Origin: Candidatus Cloacimonadota bacterium
Lineage (GTDB): Bacteria; Cloacimonadota; Cloacimonadia; Cloacimonadales; Cloacimonadaceae
Assembly (NCBI GenBank): GCA_020532085.1
Contig: JAJBAV010000024.1
Coordinates: 1 to 44,977 of the forward strand
DNA length: 44,977 nt
Direction of reading: 5' to 3'
The stretch's first letter is position 1, and the number at the start of each line of letters is the position of its first letter. The translations under genes and the position numbers were made by a program. The notes beneath the pieces were generated by a model. It had not been told where the DNA came from. It saw nothing but the letters and a program-made list of their open reading frames with translations, and searched no databases. Positions 9,227 through 19,076 of the stretch are shown here, piece after piece.

Positions 9227-9930
9227 AGAAAGCTCTTCCTTTTGAGATAAGATACCTTGCCAGACATTTCCAATTTCTTGAATGGTCTCTGATCTACTGA
9301 AAAACCGATTGCCGGTCAAAAGCGATTTGTCCCGATTTTATCTTCAAAATGAGTCGGTTCTGTTGATATGAAAAGATCTGGCCGGGATCAGACTTTCCAA
9401 GACCTGCGATGCATAACCTGCACTGGCAGCGTTAAAATTAGAAAATATTTACTTATACACAGTTAAATCAAGTGGTTGTGATGTTAACCAGCAGTTTGTT
9501 AACAATTTGTCAACAAATCATGATCCCGGCAGAGCTCCATTTTCCTCGTTTTAGCTCAATAATACTCTATTTTTAGTTTAGCAGACACCGGCTGTCTTTA
9601 ACTCCTTTTCATTCCATGCTTTCAGAAGGGAGGGAAGATGAAGAAAAAAAATGGTGGTTTTCGTTTTGTCGTTTTTTTAATAAAAACAGGATATAAGGAA
9701 ACACAGCCGGTGAATGTGCCGGAAAAATGGAGTGTATTGCCCGGTTGTTTAATTGCAAAACGCAGGCAGCAGGGAAAGAGGCGTGACCGTCTGGGGGGTC
9801 TGTTTGCTTTGGAACTGTCTGGCACCTCTTCTTTATCGTGACAGGTGTGTACCGGGGCATGAAAAGCTGTTGACTGAAGAGTTACGATTTTTTATGAGAC
9901 CACCTGGAAAGACAATGGGAGTAAAGAGAA
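9227..9930. other. AT-rich intergenic region upstream of dnaA; possible oriC
   Basis: About 700 bp without a convincing gene. The part from about 9425 to 9600 is AT-rich and contains a perfect DnaA box (9453-9461) and several GTTAAC/TTGTCAACAA-like stretches that loosely resemble degenerate boxes. This could be the replication origin or simply autoregulatory DNA for dnaA. The half nearer cobO (9600-9930) has A/T runs and a small CCGG-loop-CCGG hairpin near 9706-9723 but no feature I can name with confidence. Confidence 0.35.
9453..9461 (+). promoter_or_regulatory. DnaA box TTATACACA
   Basis: An exact match to the consensus TTATNCACA, 227 bp upstream of the dnaA start in AT-rich DNA. Other candidates nearby have two or more mismatches. 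Confidence 0.6.
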
Positions 9931-10446
9931 ATGCAGGGCTATGTGCAGATTTATACAGGTGACGGCAAAGGTAAAACCACCGCTGCCCTCGGTCTGGCGT
10001 TACGGGCCGCGGGGGCCGGACTGCGTGTGTATATCGGACAGTTTATCAAGAACGCTGCGTACAGCGAACTGAACATCCTGACCTGTCTTGCTGATCTCAT
10101 CACTGTTGAACAGTTTGGCAGGGGATGCATGCTGGTCACGACGCCGGAGAAAGCCGATGTCGAGGCTGCCCGTGCCGGTCTTGCAACGCTGAAGGCAGTG
10201 CTGCACTCAAAAAAGTACGACCTGGTTGTTGCCGATGAGATCAATGTGGCCTGTGCCCTGGGGCTTCTTGGTGAGCAGGATCTGCTTGATCTCATTGCCG
10301 AGCGACCGGAGTCGGTGGAGCTGGTTCTCACCGGCCGCGGTGCACCGGAGGCGGTGATGGCGCAGGCTGATCTTGTGACAGACATGCGTGCGGTCAAACA
10401 CTACTATGACCAGGGTGTGCAGGTTCGCAAAGGTATTGAAGTGTAA
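9931..10446 (+). CDS. cobO: Corrinoid adenosyltransferase (CobO/BtuR/CobA type)
   Basis: Transfers the adenosyl group of ATP to cob(I)yrinic or cob(I)alamin corrinoids, making the Co-C bond of coenzyme B12. The 171-residue length fits the CobO/BtuR family. The unusual P-loop GDGKGKTTAALGLALRAAG (residues 10-28) is diagnostic of this family, and VVADEINVA resembles its Asp/Glu metal motif. The C-terminus has VLTGRGAPEAVMAQADLVTDM, also typical. It heads a plus-strand run with cobQ, cobD and cbiB, gaps 70-100 bp and then 7 bp. No clear SD directly precedes the ATG beyond AAAGAGAA. Confidence 0.95.
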   Translation: MQGYVQIYTGDGKGKTTAALGLALRAAGAGLRVYIGQFIKNAAYSELNILTCLADLITVEQFGRGCMLVTTPEKADVEAARAGLATLKAVLHSKKYDLVVADEINVACALGLLGEQDLLDLIAERPESVELVLTGRGAPEAVMAQADLVTDMRAVKHYYDQGVQVRKGIEV

Positions 10447-10518
10447 CCAGGAGCAGCGGGCGTCTTGGTGAGGCTTCATGCACTGCCTCCACTTTAACGG
10501 GCACCCGGGAGAGGAACT

Positions 10519-12045
10519 ATGAAAAAGCAAGCAGCCTGCCTGGCAGTGCTGGGAACCGGATCAGATGTGGGGAAATCGATTGTCACCACCGCCCTGTGCC
10601 GGATTCTGGTCAATCGGGGTCTTCGCGTGGCGCCGTTCAAGGCGCAGAATATGTCAAACAACTCCGGAGTCACCGCCGAAGGTGCAGAGATGGGGCGGGC
10701 CCAGATTGTGCAGGCTGAGGCCGCACGGGTTGCCCCACACTGTGATATGAACCCGGTTCTGCTCAAGCCGGTGAGCGATGTCGGTGCCCAGGTGGTGCTC
10801 AACGGTGCAGCCTGGATCGATGCCTCTGCCAGATCCTACACCGGTAAAAAAGAGTTTCTCTTTGCCGAGAGCCGGGCCGCCCTTGACCGGTTGCGGCAGC
10901 GGTATGATCTCATTCTGCTCGAAGGAGCCGGTTCCTGCGCCGAGGTCAATCTGATGGCGCATGATATTGTCAACCTGCGGATGGCTGCCTATGCCCGGGC
11001 GCCGGTCGTTCTGGTGGCTGATATCGACCGGGGCGGCGTGTTTGCCCAGATCGTTGGTACGCTTGCCTGTCTGTCGCCGGAGGAACAGGACCGGATCAGC
11101 GGCTTTGTCATCAACCGTTTCCGCGGCGACCTCACGTTGTTTCAACCGGGTATCGACTGGATTGAACAGCGGACCGGCAAACCGGTTTTTGGTGTCCTGC
11201 CCTGGTTTAAGCATTTTCATATCGAGGCAGAGGATGCAGTGGTCATCGAAGGCCCCAAGCTTGCCCGGCACAACTCTTTGGACGCTGATCGACCGACCAT
11301 TGGTGTCATTCGACTTCCCCATATCTCCAACTTCACGGACTTTGATCCCCTGGCGCAACTGCCCGACTGCCGGCTGGTCTATCTTGAACAGCCGCAGTCG
11401 CTTGCTCAGTTGCAGGCGGTTATTCTGCCGGGTTCAAAGGCCACCAGTACAGATTTGCAATGGCTTGACCAGACGGGCTGGCAGGAGCGTCTTCGGCGGT
11501 ATGTCGATGACGGTGGGCATCTGCTGGGTATTTGCGGCGGTTATCAGATGCTCGGCACCTGGGTACACGACCCGGACGGCATCGAAGGCCCGCCCGGCAG
11601 CACCAGGGGATTGGGGCTGCTGCCGGTGGAGACTGTGCTGAAGGCCCCGAAAACCACCACACGCACTGCTTTTACCTGGGGGGGTATTGCCGGGTACGGT
11701 TATGAGATTCACATGGGGCAGAGCAGGTGTCCCGACGGGCAGAGCCTGCTGTGTGTACAGGACCGCAACGGCACGTCCTGCAACGATGCTGATGGGTGCA
11801 TCAGTGCTGATCAGCGGGTGATGGGCACCTATATGCACGGCTTTTTCGATACGCCGGCAATCACCCGCCGCTGGCTGAGTGGTATCGGCCTCAGTCATGT
11901 GGCTGTTGATCAGCTGCACGGCCCGGCTGCCCGTGATCGGGCCTATGACCAGTTGGCCGAGCATGCTGCAGCCTATCTTGACATCGAGGCGATCATCGCT
12001 TTGCTGCCGCGGGATCTGCAGGAACGGCTAAGTCACCGATCGTGA
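10519..12045 (+). CDS. cobQ: Cobyric acid synthase (glutamine-hydrolysing)
   Basis: Amidates positions b, d, e and g of adenosylcobyrinic acid a,c-diamide with glutamine and ATP. It has 508 residues, normal for CobQ/CbiP. The N-terminal dethiobiotin-synthetase-like ATPase domain opens with VLGTGSDVGKSIVTTALCR and shows FKAQNMSNNS, a CobQ signature. The C-terminal class-I-like glutamine amidotransferase domain carries the nucleophile motif GICGGYQMLG (near residue 338) and the histidine region MGTYMHGFFD. GAGAGGAACT just ahead of the ATG serves as ribosome binding site. It follows cobO in the corrinoid run. Confidence 0.97.
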   Translation: MKKQAACLAVLGTGSDVGKSIVTTALCRILVNRGLRVAPFKAQNMSNNSGVTAEGAEMGRAQIVQAEAARVAPHCDMNPVLLKPVSDVGAQVVLNGAAWIDASARSYTGKKEFLFAESRAALDRLRQRYDLILLEGAGSCAEVNLMAHDIVNLRMAAYARAPVVLVADIDRGGVFAQIVGTLACLSPEEQDRISGFVINRFRGDLTLFQPGIDWIEQRTGKPVFGVLPWFKHFHIEAEDAVVIEGPKLARHNSLDADRPTIGVIRLPHISNFTDFDPLAQLPDCRLVYLEQPQSLAQLQAVILPGSKATSTDLQWLDQTGWQERLRRYVDDGGHLLGICGGYQMLGTWVHDPDGIEGPPGSTRGLGLLPVETVLKAPKTTTRTAFTWGGIAGYGYEIHMGQSRCPDGQSLLCVQDRNGTSCNDADGCISADQRVMGTYMHGFFDTPAITRRWLSGIGLSHVAVDQLHGPAARDRAYDQLAEHAAAYLDIEAIIALLPRDLQERLSHRS

Positions 12046-12139
12046 CAACGCTGTCTCTGCTGCCGACCGGTTGTACTGCACCACGGTGTACACACCTGCT
12101 GACCTCTGATCCGTTTTTTCGTACCTGCATGGAGCCATT

Positions 12140-13216
12140 ATGATACAAGGACATGGCGGCAATGTTGTCGAGCTGGCCGAAGAGCTGGGCTGCCGGCCGG
12201 AAGATATCACCGATATGAGCAGCAACATCAATCCTCTTGGTGCGTTACCCGGGCTGATCGAGTACCTCCAGGAGCGAATGGACCGGATCACGTCACTGCC
12301 CGAGGTCGATGCGCAGGGCGCTGTTCGTGCTGTTGCGGCCCTGCTTGGTGTGAGCGAGCAGCGGGTTCTGGCCGGTAACGGCACCACCCAGTTCATCTAC
12401 ACGGCCTGTGCTGTTCTGAAAAGCAGGCGGGTGCTGATCGTTGGCCCGACCTATGCCGATTACGCCGACGGTGCCCGCCTCCACGGGATCATGCCTGAAT
12501 TTTTTCTCACCTCGCCAAACCTTGATTTTGCCGTGGATGTGGTGCGGCTCAGTGCGCGACTGACCGGGATTGACACTGTTTTCCTCTGCAATCCCAACAA
12601 TCCAACGGGGCGGCTGATTCCCCATGCACAGTTAATGGAGTTGTGTACACAGCACCGCGAGGTCCGTTTTATCATTGATGAATCGTATCTGTCCTTTGCC
12701 CGGGAAGATCAGGGTATGTGCCAATGTGCACTGGACAACGTCATTGTTCTCTGGTCAGCCTCCAAAATCTTCGGCATACCGGGGTTGCGCGTTGGATTTT
12801 TAGTGGCTGATCCGTCTGTTATCGAACCCTTTCATCGCTACATGCAGCCCTGGTGCGTCAACAGTCTGGCCCAGGAGGCAGTACGGTATATCGGCGCCCA
12901 TCCGGATACGGTTAACGCCTTCATCGATCAGACCCGCGCTCACCTGGACGCTGAAAGTGCACTGTTTCGGCAGCGGCTCGCCGCTGCACCCCTTATTGTC
13001 TATCCGAGCACCACCTCGTACCTGCTCATCGGTCTGCCGGAGGGACAAACCGCAGGCACTGTTTGCCGGGCCCTGGCTGAACAGCGTTTTCTCATCCGTA
13101 ACTGCGCCAACTTTTACGGGCTTGATGAGGGATACATCCGCATCGCTTTGAAAGATGCGGCAGCAAACACTGCGGTGGCCCGGCATCTGGTCGCTCTTGT
13201 TCATTCACAACGATAA
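12140..13216 (+). CDS. cobD: L-threonine-O-3-phosphate decarboxylase (PLP-dependent)
   Basis: Makes (R)-1-aminopropan-2-ol phosphate, which becomes the linker between corrin ring and lower ligand. The 358-residue protein is a fold-type I PLP enzyme related to histidinol-phosphate aminotransferase. It begins IQGHGGNVVELAEELG, the CobD-type start, then SSNINPLG, NPNNPTG (PLP-binding Asn), FIIDESYLSF (Asp) and SASKIFGIPGLRVGFL with the Schiff-base lysine near residue 211. Placement directly before cbiB, whose enzyme uses the product, supports CobD rather than HisC. Confidence 0.93.
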   Translation: MIQGHGGNVVELAEELGCRPEDITDMSSNINPLGALPGLIEYLQERMDRITSLPEVDAQGAVRAVAALLGVSEQRVLAGNGTTQFIYTACAVLKSRRVLIVGPTYADYADGARLHGIMPEFFLTSPNLDFAVDVVRLSARLTGIDTVFLCNPNNPTGRLIPHAQLMELCTQHREVRFIIDESYLSFAREDQGMCQCALDNVIVLWSASKIFGIPGLRVGFLVADPSVIEPFHRYMQPWCVNSLAQEAVRYIGAHPDTVNAFIDQTRAHLDAESALFRQRLAAAPLIVYPSTTSYLLIGLPEGQTAGTVCRALAEQRFLIRNCANFYGLDEGYIRIALKDAAANTAVARHLVALVHSQR

Positions 13217-13223
13217 GTCTGTT

Positions 13224-14189
13224 ATGGATCTTGCCGGTTATCTGGTCTGGTTGACCATTCCCGCCGCCTTCTGTCTGGACGCCTTGATCGGCGATCCCCG
13301 CTGGTTGCCGCATCCGATCCGCTGGATGGGGTGGGCCATCACCAAAACCGAGCCGCTGTGGCGGCGGTGGCTTGCCGGCGAACAGCTTGCCGGTTGGGCC
13401 TTTGCCGTGAGCCTGATCCTTGGGTGCTGGGGTGTGGCTGCTGCGGTTGTGTCCCTGGCCTGGCAGGTGCATGCGGTGGTCGGCTTTATGGTGGAGAGTG
13501 TGCTGCTCTTTTTTTGTCTGTCGGCCCGTTCTCTGCGGCAGGCAGCCATGGAAATTCATGCCTCGCTGGCCATCGGTGAGGTTGACCGGGCCCGTTCCCA
13601 GGTGAACATGATTGTGGGCCGGGATGTTGATCAGTATCAGGCCGATGATATAGCCCGGGCAACGGTGGAGACCGTGGCGGAGAACGCGGTCGACGGTGTG
13701 CTGTCACCGCTCTTTTTCGCTGCTATCGGTGGCGCACCCCTGGCCCTGGCCTACAAGATGGTCAATACCCTTGATTCAATGGTCGGCTATAAGAATGAGC
13801 GCTACCTGCTGTTTGGTCGGGCTGCGGCCCGCATAGATGATGTGGCGAATTTCCTGCCGGCCCGGCTTTCACCACTGTTGATTGCCCTGGCCGCCGGCCT
13901 GACCCCAGGTCTTACCGGTCTGCGTGCATTGAACGTTGCCCGGCAGGAGGGGAGGCATCATGCCAGCCCCAACGCCGGTTATCCGGAGGCAGCCTTTGCC
14001 GGTGCCCTGGGCGTGCGCCTTAACGGACCGAACTACTACCACGGGGTTCTGGTGGACAAACCGTATATCGGTGTAGGACTTGCTGCTGTAACACCGCAAC
14101 ACATTGCTGCCGCCTGCCGGCTTATGACCCGCACGGCCCTGATCGGTGCACTTGTTGCCTGGCTGGCGGTGAGCCGGTCTTTTTTGTGA
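13224..14189 (+). CDS. cbiB: Adenosylcobinamide-phosphate synthase CbiB
   Basis: Integral membrane enzyme that joins adenosylcobyric acid to aminopropanol phosphate. From the ATG at 13224 it has 321 residues, the usual size. The N-terminus shows DALIGDPRWLPHPIRWMG, a conserved CbiB signature, and later ARATVETVAENAVDGVLSPLFFA and YKMVNTLDSMVGYKN. Several hydrophobic segments span the protein. A longer frame from 13155 overlaps cobD by more than 60 bp and adds unrelated residues, so it was not used. It is 7 bp after cobD and ends 25 bp before the convergent atpG. Confidence 0.95.
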   Translation: MDLAGYLVWLTIPAAFCLDALIGDPRWLPHPIRWMGWAITKTEPLWRRWLAGEQLAGWAFAVSLILGCWGVAAAVVSLAWQVHAVVGFMVESVLLFFCLSARSLRQAAMEIHASLAIGEVDRARSQVNMIVGRDVDQYQADDIARATVETVAENAVDGVLSPLFFAAIGGAPLALAYKMVNTLDSMVGYKNERYLLFGRAAARIDDVANFLPARLSPLLIALAAGLTPGLTGLRALNVARQEGRHHASPNAGYPEAAFAGALGVRLNGPNYYHGVLVDKPYIGVGLAAVTPQHIAAACRLMTRTALIGALVAWLAVSRSFL

Positions 14190-14214
14190 TCGTGTCTTTT
14201 GGGTTTGCTGCTCT

Positions 14215-15120
14215 TTACAAACCGGGCGGTCTCTCCTCCTCTTCAGTCAGGGTTTCAAAGCTGGCCACGATGTCCAGCAGCTCCGCCTGGATCGACTCCT
14301 GCCGTCCCTGGTGATAGTCGAGCTGAAGCTGCCTGAGGTGGCCCTCGATGTTGCGCTCGGCAGCCTGCATTGACGCCAGGCGGCTGGCGTTTTCGCTGGC
14401 CAGCGACTCGGCAAACGCGCGGTACAGGGCAACGAACAGGTGTTGCCGGATCAGCGATGAGAACAGCTCGCGCCACTGTATGCTGAAGGTCGGCAGCGAG
14501 CGTGAATTCCAGTCCCTGTTGGCCAGATGGTCCAGCCAGGCACGGTCGACGGGCAGCAGTTGCAGCGCCTGCAATCGTGAGTCAGTGAAGGCACCCGGCC
14601 TGTGATGGATGACCAGTAACCGGTCGATGTTGTCACTGAAACGCAACGCCTCGACCGCAAGCAACAGGTTGTGGACCGCTGGGCTGACGCCGGCAATCGA
14701 GCTCGGCATCGACAGCCGTTGTACCAGGGTGCAGCCCGCGTCTTCCAGCCTGCCCGCTGCTCGTGCGCCAACAACCAGCACTGCGGTGTCTCCGCGCTCG
14801 TTGCCGAGGGTGTCGAGCTGCTTCAGCGCGAAAGCCGTGACCTGCTCGTTGAAAGCGCCGCACATGCCCTGGTCGGAGCCGAACACGACCACCATCGTAC
14901 GCATGCCGACCGCGACCTCGGGCGCGATGAATTCGGGGCGGTGGCGCAGGGCGATCTGCAGGCCGGCCTCGATGGTGCGATTGTACTCGGCCAGCGATTC
15001 CACAGCAGCCTCGTACTGGCGCACGCTGGAGGCGGCCATGGCCTTCATCACCCGGACCACGCCGTACAGGTCTTCGGCGGTGCTGATCCGGCGGCGCATT
15101 GATTCCAGGTTCCGGCTCAT
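14215..15120 (-). CDS. atpG: N-ATPase gamma subunit
   Basis: Central rotor shaft of the ATPase. The 301-residue protein has the gamma-type N-terminal coiled coil ([29 protein letters not shown]), a Rossmann-like middle with [15 protein letters not shown], and the C-terminal coiled coil ending near [21 protein letters not shown]. This C-terminal part is more diverged than in standard F1 gamma subunits, as is usual for N-ATPases. It is the last gene of the operon; its start overlaps the atpA stop by ATGA. The sequence is high in GC compared with the adjoining corrinoid genes. Confidence 0.9.
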   Translation of the reverse strand: MSRNLESMRRRISTAEDLYGVVRVMKAMAASSVRQYEAAVESLAEYNRTIEAGLQIALRHRPEFIAPEVAVGMRTMVVVFGSDQGMCGAFNEQVTAFALKQLDTLGNERGDTAVLVVGARAAGRLEDAGCTLVQRLSMPSSIAGVSPAVHNLLLAVEALRFSDNIDRLLVIHHRPGAFTDSRLQALQLLPVDRAWLDHLANRDWNSRSLPTFSIQWRELFSSLIRQHLFVALYRAFAESLASENASRLASMQAAERNIEGHLRQLQLDYHQGRQESIQAELLDIVASFETLTEEEERPPGL

Positions 15121-16682
15121 GGTGCAGCTTTCTTGGCAACAGTCAGCACCGTACCGATCACGCGCAGCAGCTCGGCGCGATCTTCGTCGACGAGCGGTTC
15201 GCCGGACTCCATGCGTTGACAGATTTTCGGTAACTGTCTGGTGACAGCGGTGCGGATCGCCTGTTCGCCCCTTGCAACCTGTTCCACCGGCACGGCGTTC
15301 AACAGTCCCTCACCGGCGGTCATCAGCACTGCAACCTGTTCGGCGACCGGCATCGGCCGGTACTGTTGCTGGCGGAGCACCTCGCGTACCCGACGGCCGC
15401 GTTCGAGCGTGGCAACCGAGGCCTCATCCAGCCGTGTGCCAAAGCGGGCAAAGACCTCCAGCTCCTCGAACTGGGTGTACGACAGCCGCAGTTCCCCGGC
15501 CACGGCGCGGTAGCAGGGTAGCTGCGCCTTGCCCCCCACCCGCGACACCGAACGGCCTACATCCACGGCCGGCAGGATGCCCTTGCGGAACTGCGTCGGC
15601 GACAGGACGATCTGACCGTCGGTGATGGAGATCAGGTTGGTGGGGATATAGGCGGAGATGTTCTGCGATTGGGTCTCGGCGATCGGCAGCGCGGTCAACG
15701 AGCCGCCGCCGCGCTCAGCACGCAGTTGGGTGGCGCGTTCGAGCAGTCGCGAATGCACGTAAAAGATGTCGCCCGGGTAGGCCTCGCGGCCGGGGGGTCG
15801 GCGCATCAGCAGCGACAGCTCGCGATAGGCGCGGGCGTGGCGGGTGAGGTCATCGTAGACGATCAGCACGTCGCGGCCCTGTTCCATGAAGTATTCGGCA
15901 ATGGTTGTTGCCGCGTACGGGGCGATGTACTGGACGCCCGGCGGCTCGTCGCCCGAGGCGGTCACGATGATGCTGTAGCCCAGCGCATCGTGGCGGCGCA
16001 GGTGGGTGAGGAGCTCGGCCACCTCTGAAGTGCGCTGGCCGATGCTGCAGTACACGCACACCACGTTCCGGCCGCGCTGGTTGAGGATGGTGTCCAGGGC
16101 AATGGCGGTCTTGCCGGTCTGGCGGTCACCGAGGATCAGCTCGCGCTGGCCGCGGCCGATGGGCAGCAGCGAATCGATAACCTTCAGCCCGGTCTGCAAC
16201 GGCCGGGTGACCGGTGCCCGGTGCAGGATCGGTGGCGCCGGTCGCTCGACCGGCCGCCGCTCGCGCGTACGCACCGGCCCGAGCTCGTCCAGTGGATTAC
16301 CCAGCGCACCGACCACGCGGCCGAGCAGTGCACCGCCGACCGGCACATCAAGGATGCGACCTGTGCGGTGGGCAAAGCTGCCCGCCACCAGCGCGTTACC
16401 CGCACCCAGCAGCACCACGCCGACCTCGTCGGGATCGAGGTTGTAGGCCATCCCGAGCAGACCGCCATGCAGGCCCACCAGCTCCTCGGCCTGAACCCTG
16501 GCCAGGCCGCGCACCCGCGCCACTCCCGGGCCGACCGAAATTACTCTGCCGACCTCATGGGTCACCAGCTCCGCGCGCGTGCCCGCCAGCACCTGTGCGA
16601 CGATGTCCAGTGTCAGCCTGACGGACGCGTGCAGCGACTCCTTCATTGCGCCGGCTGTCGTTGGCTTAGCGGTCGGCGGCAT
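15117..16682 (-). CDS. atpA: N-ATPase alpha subunit
   Basis: Non-catalytic nucleotide-binding subunit of the F1 head. It has 521 residues, with P-loop [15 protein letters not shown] and conserved [53 protein letters not shown] and the alpha signature [17 protein letters not shown]. An N-terminal stretch of about 15 residues precedes the usual alpha start, and the ATG overlaps atpF by 17 bp; an alternative in-frame ATG 11 codons further ([11 protein letters not shown]) is possible. It lies eighth in the DCQRBEFAG order. Confidence 0.95.
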   Translation of the reverse strand: MPPTAKPTTAGAMKESLHASVRLTLDIVAQVLAGTRAELVTHEVGRVISVGPGVARVRGLARVQAEELVGLHGGLLGMAYNLDPDEVGVVLLGAGNALVAGSFAHRTGRILDVPVGGALLGRVVGALGNPLDELGPVRTRERRPVERPAPPILHRAPVTRPLQTGLKVIDSLLPIGRGQRELILGDRQTGKTAIALDTILNQRGRNVVCVYCSIGQRTSEVAELLTHLRRHDALGYSIIVTASGDEPPGVQYIAPYAATTIAEYFMEQGRDVLIVYDDLTRHARAYRELSLLMRRPPGREAYPGDIFYVHSRLLERATQLRAERGGGSLTALPIAETQSQNISAYIPTNLISITDGQIVLSPTQFRKGILPAVDVGRSVSRVGGKAQLPCYRAVAGELRLSYTQFEELEVFARFGTRLDEASVATLERGRRVREVLRQQQYRPMPVAEQVAVLMTAGEGLLNAVPVEQVARGEQAIRTAVTRQLPKICQRMESGEPLVDEDRAELLRVIGTVLTVAKKAAP

Positions 16683-17448
16683 GATCCCGGGCGCTCTCGT
16701 CCAGGGCCTCGAAGACCCGTGCTTCCAGTCCTTCCAGCCAGGAGCCCAGGCTCCAGGCCAGGCGGTGTGAGCGGGCGCGCAGTTCGATGCCGCAGATCAG
16801 TTTCGGGTCGGTGCCGAAGTGCACCTGGATATCCTTGCCCAGATGCTCGCGCAGGGTTGCTGTCAGCGTGTCCCGGCCCTGCTGGTTGAGCGTGAAGGAG
16901 GTGTTGACTTCGACTTCGCCGCTGGAGTCGCGGATCGTTGCGATGATCGCCTCGCGCTGCTCCGGATCGAGGTCCTGGATCCGCTGCGCAAACACTTTCA
17001 GCATCTGCGCTTCCAGATCCGCGTCAGCCAGCTCCTTCAGGCCCTGACCGGCCAGGGTGAACACTCCCTGGCCAACGCGTTCGCGAAAGTCCTGCAGCAG
17101 GTCCTCACGCTCACGTTCCAACTTCCCGAGCCACTGCTGTTGGACCTTGGCGGCCTGCCGGCGTGCGTCCTCCAGCAGCACCTGGCGCCGCGCTTCGGCC
17201 TCATCAGCAGCGCGTGCGAGCATCTGTTCACGTTGCTGCTCAAACTCCCGGTTGCCGGCGCGGTACTTCTCGGCTTCCTTTGCAGCAACCTCGCGCTCAC
17301 GTGCGGCCTCCTCCAGACGGTCGGCGATGCCTGCTTCCCGCTGGTCCATGGCACCGATGATCCGGTCGTAAAACAGGCGTTTAAGCAGCCATACCAGGAC
17401 CAGAAAGTTGATAGCCTGGGCTACCAGCGTGAACCAGTCGACCGCCAT
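16666..17448 (-). CDS. atpF: N-ATPase b-delta fusion subunit AtpF
   Basis: Peripheral stalk protein. The 260-residue product has one N-terminal membrane helix ([21 protein letters not shown]), a long charged coiled coil to about residue 130, and then a C-terminal part with delta-like features ([21 protein letters not shown] and [15 protein letters not shown]). Ordinary b subunits are about 160 residues. The extra domain replaces the missing atpH delta gene, as is known for N-ATPases. It is separated from atpE by 2 bp. Confidence 0.9.
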   Translation of the reverse strand: MAVDWFTLVAQAINFLVLVWLLKRLFYDRIIGAMDQREAGIADRLEEAAREREVAAKEAEKYRAGNREFEQQREQMLARAADEAEARRQVLLEDARRQAAKVQQQWLGKLEREREDLLQDFRERVGQGVFTLAGQGLKELADADLEAQMLKVFAQRIQDLDPEQREAIIATIRDSSGEVEVNTSFTLNQQGRDTLTATLREHLGKDIQVHFGTDPKLICGIELRARSHRLAWSLGSWLEGLEARVFEALDESARDHAADR

Positions 17449-17450
17449 GC

Positions 17451-17729
17451 TCAGCCTCCCGCAAGGCTCAGAAAGTGGTTCCAGAACGGGTTGGCGAAGA
17501 TCAGGATCATTGACACGACAAAACAGTAGATCGCCGACGACTCGGTCATTGCCAGGCCGATGAACAGCGTGCGCGAAATCACCGGTGCGGCATCGGGTTG
17601 CTGGGCCAGCGCGCCCATCGCACGTGAGACCGCCCAGCCCTCGCCGATAGCGGTGATCGGGGCACCGATGCCGACAGTGGCTCCCGCCATGATGATTGAG
17701 ATCATGCCGATCAGCTCAAGGCTCTCCAC
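17451..17729 (-). CDS. atpE: N-ATPase subunit c (rotor ring)
   Basis: Two-helix membrane subunit forming the rotor. The GTG at 17729 is chosen because AGGAGGAA lies 6 bases before it and the protein then starts VESLELIGMISIIMAG like other c subunits; it has 92 residues. Helix 1 has GIGAPITAIGEGWA with a glutamate where Na-type rings have an ion-contacting residue. The loop RAMGALAQQPDAA resembles the RQP loop. Helix 2 has LAMTESSAIYCFVV, where E-S-S/T-x-x-Y is a known sodium-ligand pattern. The ion (Na or H) cannot be settled by sequence alone. It overlaps atpB by 14 bp. Confidence 0.92.
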   Translation of the reverse strand: MESLELIGMISIIMAGATVGIGAPITAIGEGWAVSRAMGALAQQPDAAPVISRTLFIGLAMTESSAIYCFVVSMILIFANPFWNHFLSLAGG

Positions 17730-18441
17730 GGGTACTTCCTCCTTTGTTGTCGTTGTGTGGCCCGCCGAGTTGCTCCTCGTGGGCACGGGTGGCCGAGACG
17801 ATGTAGACCAGCGCCAGGACCGAAAAGATGTAGGCCTGGATCACGCCGATCAGCAGGCCGAGAACACTCATGATGACCGGAAAGAACAGCGGCGCGATCG
17901 CCAGCGCCACCGCTGCGATCATGGTACCGCTCATCATGTTGCCGAACAGGCGGATCGACAGCGAGATCGTCCGCGTCAGTTCTGAGAGGATGTTGAACGG
18001 CAGCATGAGCCAGGTTGGCTGCAGGTACGTCTTCAGGTAGCCGCGCAGGCCCTGGGACATAGTGCCGAAGACAGGCACCGCCACGAACACGCACAGCGCC
18101 AGCGCCGTGGTGGTCGAGAGCGAGCCGGTGGGTGCCTGGAACCCTGGTACTACGACCAGGACATTGGACGTCACGATGAACAGGAACAGCGTGCCGATAA
18201 AGGGCAGGTAGCGGTCTGCGTCGACGTCGACCACGCCGCGGATCTGCCCGCGGATGCCATCGAGCACGATCTCCAGCAGCAGCTGTCCGCGCGACACCGA
18301 AGTCCCGCCCGTCAGTCTGCACGTAATCAGCCACGAGCCACCGGCCAAAAGCGCCATCACCACCCAGGTGAACACTAAAGTGGCGCTGATTGCAAATGGA
18401 CCGAACTGCCAGTAGACGATGGCATCAGGCGTGATGGTCAT
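17716..18441 (-). CDS. atpB: N-ATPase subunit a
   Basis: Membrane stator subunit that carries the ion half-channels. From the ATG at 18441 it has 241 residues beginning MTITPDAIVYWQFGPFAIS. The essential arginine lies in the fourth-helix motif SLSIRLFGNMMSG, and the last helix includes GLLIGVIQAYIFSVLALVYI. Upstream frame continuation to 18669 runs through atpR and is rejected. Its start overlaps atpR by ATGA. Confidence 0.94.
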   Translation of the reverse strand: MTITPDAIVYWQFGPFAISATLVFTWVVMALLAGGSWLITCRLTGGTSVSRGQLLLEIVLDGIRGQIRGVVDVDADRYLPFIGTLFLFIVTSNVLVVVPGFQAPTGSLSTTTALALCVFVAVPVFGTMSQGLRGYLKTYLQPTWLMLPFNILSELTRTISLSIRLFGNMMSGTMIAAVALAIAPLFFPVIMSVLGLLIGVIQAYIFSVLALVYIVSATRAHEEQLGGPHNDNKGGSTRGEP

Positions 18442-18743
18442 GGTTCCACTCCTTTGCACGGCGCCTGCGGGAAGCAGTCGGGCCGCAGTCGCGACAGCAT
18501 CACCTGGCGCACGATAATGAAGCCGGCCAGGCATACCAGCAGGCGCTGCCAGCTGCCGTCCATCACCAGGTACATGCCCGTCACCACCAGCGCCGTGCGT
18601 AGCACGAAGCTCAGTGCAAACAGCAGCGTCGGGTTGCGTGTGCGTGCCAGCCGCTGTACAGTCAACCACAGGCCGCCGAAATAGAGCAGGCCCAGGCCGA
18701 GCCCGGCCACCAGTGCCAACAGCAGGAGAAGCGCGGTGTTCAT
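18438..18743 (-). CDS. atpR: N-ATPase accessory membrane protein AtpR
   Basis: Small integral membrane protein found only in N-ATPase operons. The 101-residue product has three hydrophobic helices (about 3-27, 40-60, 66-84). An arginine is buried in the second (LFALSFVLRTALVVTGMYLV), the conserved feature from which an interaction with the rotor-ring carboxylates has been proposed. The ATG at 18743 overlaps the atpQ stop by ATGA. Position between atpQ and atpB is exactly as in known N-ATPase operons. Confidence 0.88.
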   Translation of the reverse strand: MNTALLLLLALVAGLGLGLLYFGGLWLTVQRLARTRNPTLLFALSFVLRTALVVTGMYLVMDGSWQRLLVCLAGFIIVRQVMLSRLRPDCFPQAPCKGVEP

Positions 18744-19076
18744 TGGTCGGCCTCCTGTTCTGCTTCGTCCTTCTCGATCATCCTTGACTCCTGATTGACC
18801 CAATACCACGCATTGAGGCAACCCAGTGCGACCCCGCCCAGCAGCAGTGCCAGGGTCCACGAGAGATCGCCCGGCCAGCGGCGGTCGATCCACAGTCCCA
18901 AAAACGTCCCGGCCACGGTCGGCACGGTCACAGACCAGCCAACGATGCCGGCCGCCCCCAGGCCGTGCCAGAGGGTGCGGTCGCGGCGGCTGCGCATCCG
19001 GACCTTGCGCGCTTCCCTGGCGCCGATCTCCTCGTCCAGTCCACGCGGCGGCTCATTCGACGGTATGGGATCGCGT

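Noticed and set aside
9638-9841. Small ORF starting MKKKNGGFRFVVFLIKTGYK with a good GGGAGGG ahead
   Set aside because: The ribosome site is attractive, but the product is low-complexity and basic with no family resemblance, and it sits in A/T-run DNA. Kept as a possibility only.
9660-9870. Cobalamin riboswitch ahead of cobO
   Set aside because: A CCGG-loop-CCGG hairpin and GGAAACACAG vaguely resemble part of one, but there is no B12 box (CAGGA-ACCTGCC type) and no GCCACTG element. A covariance-model search would decide.
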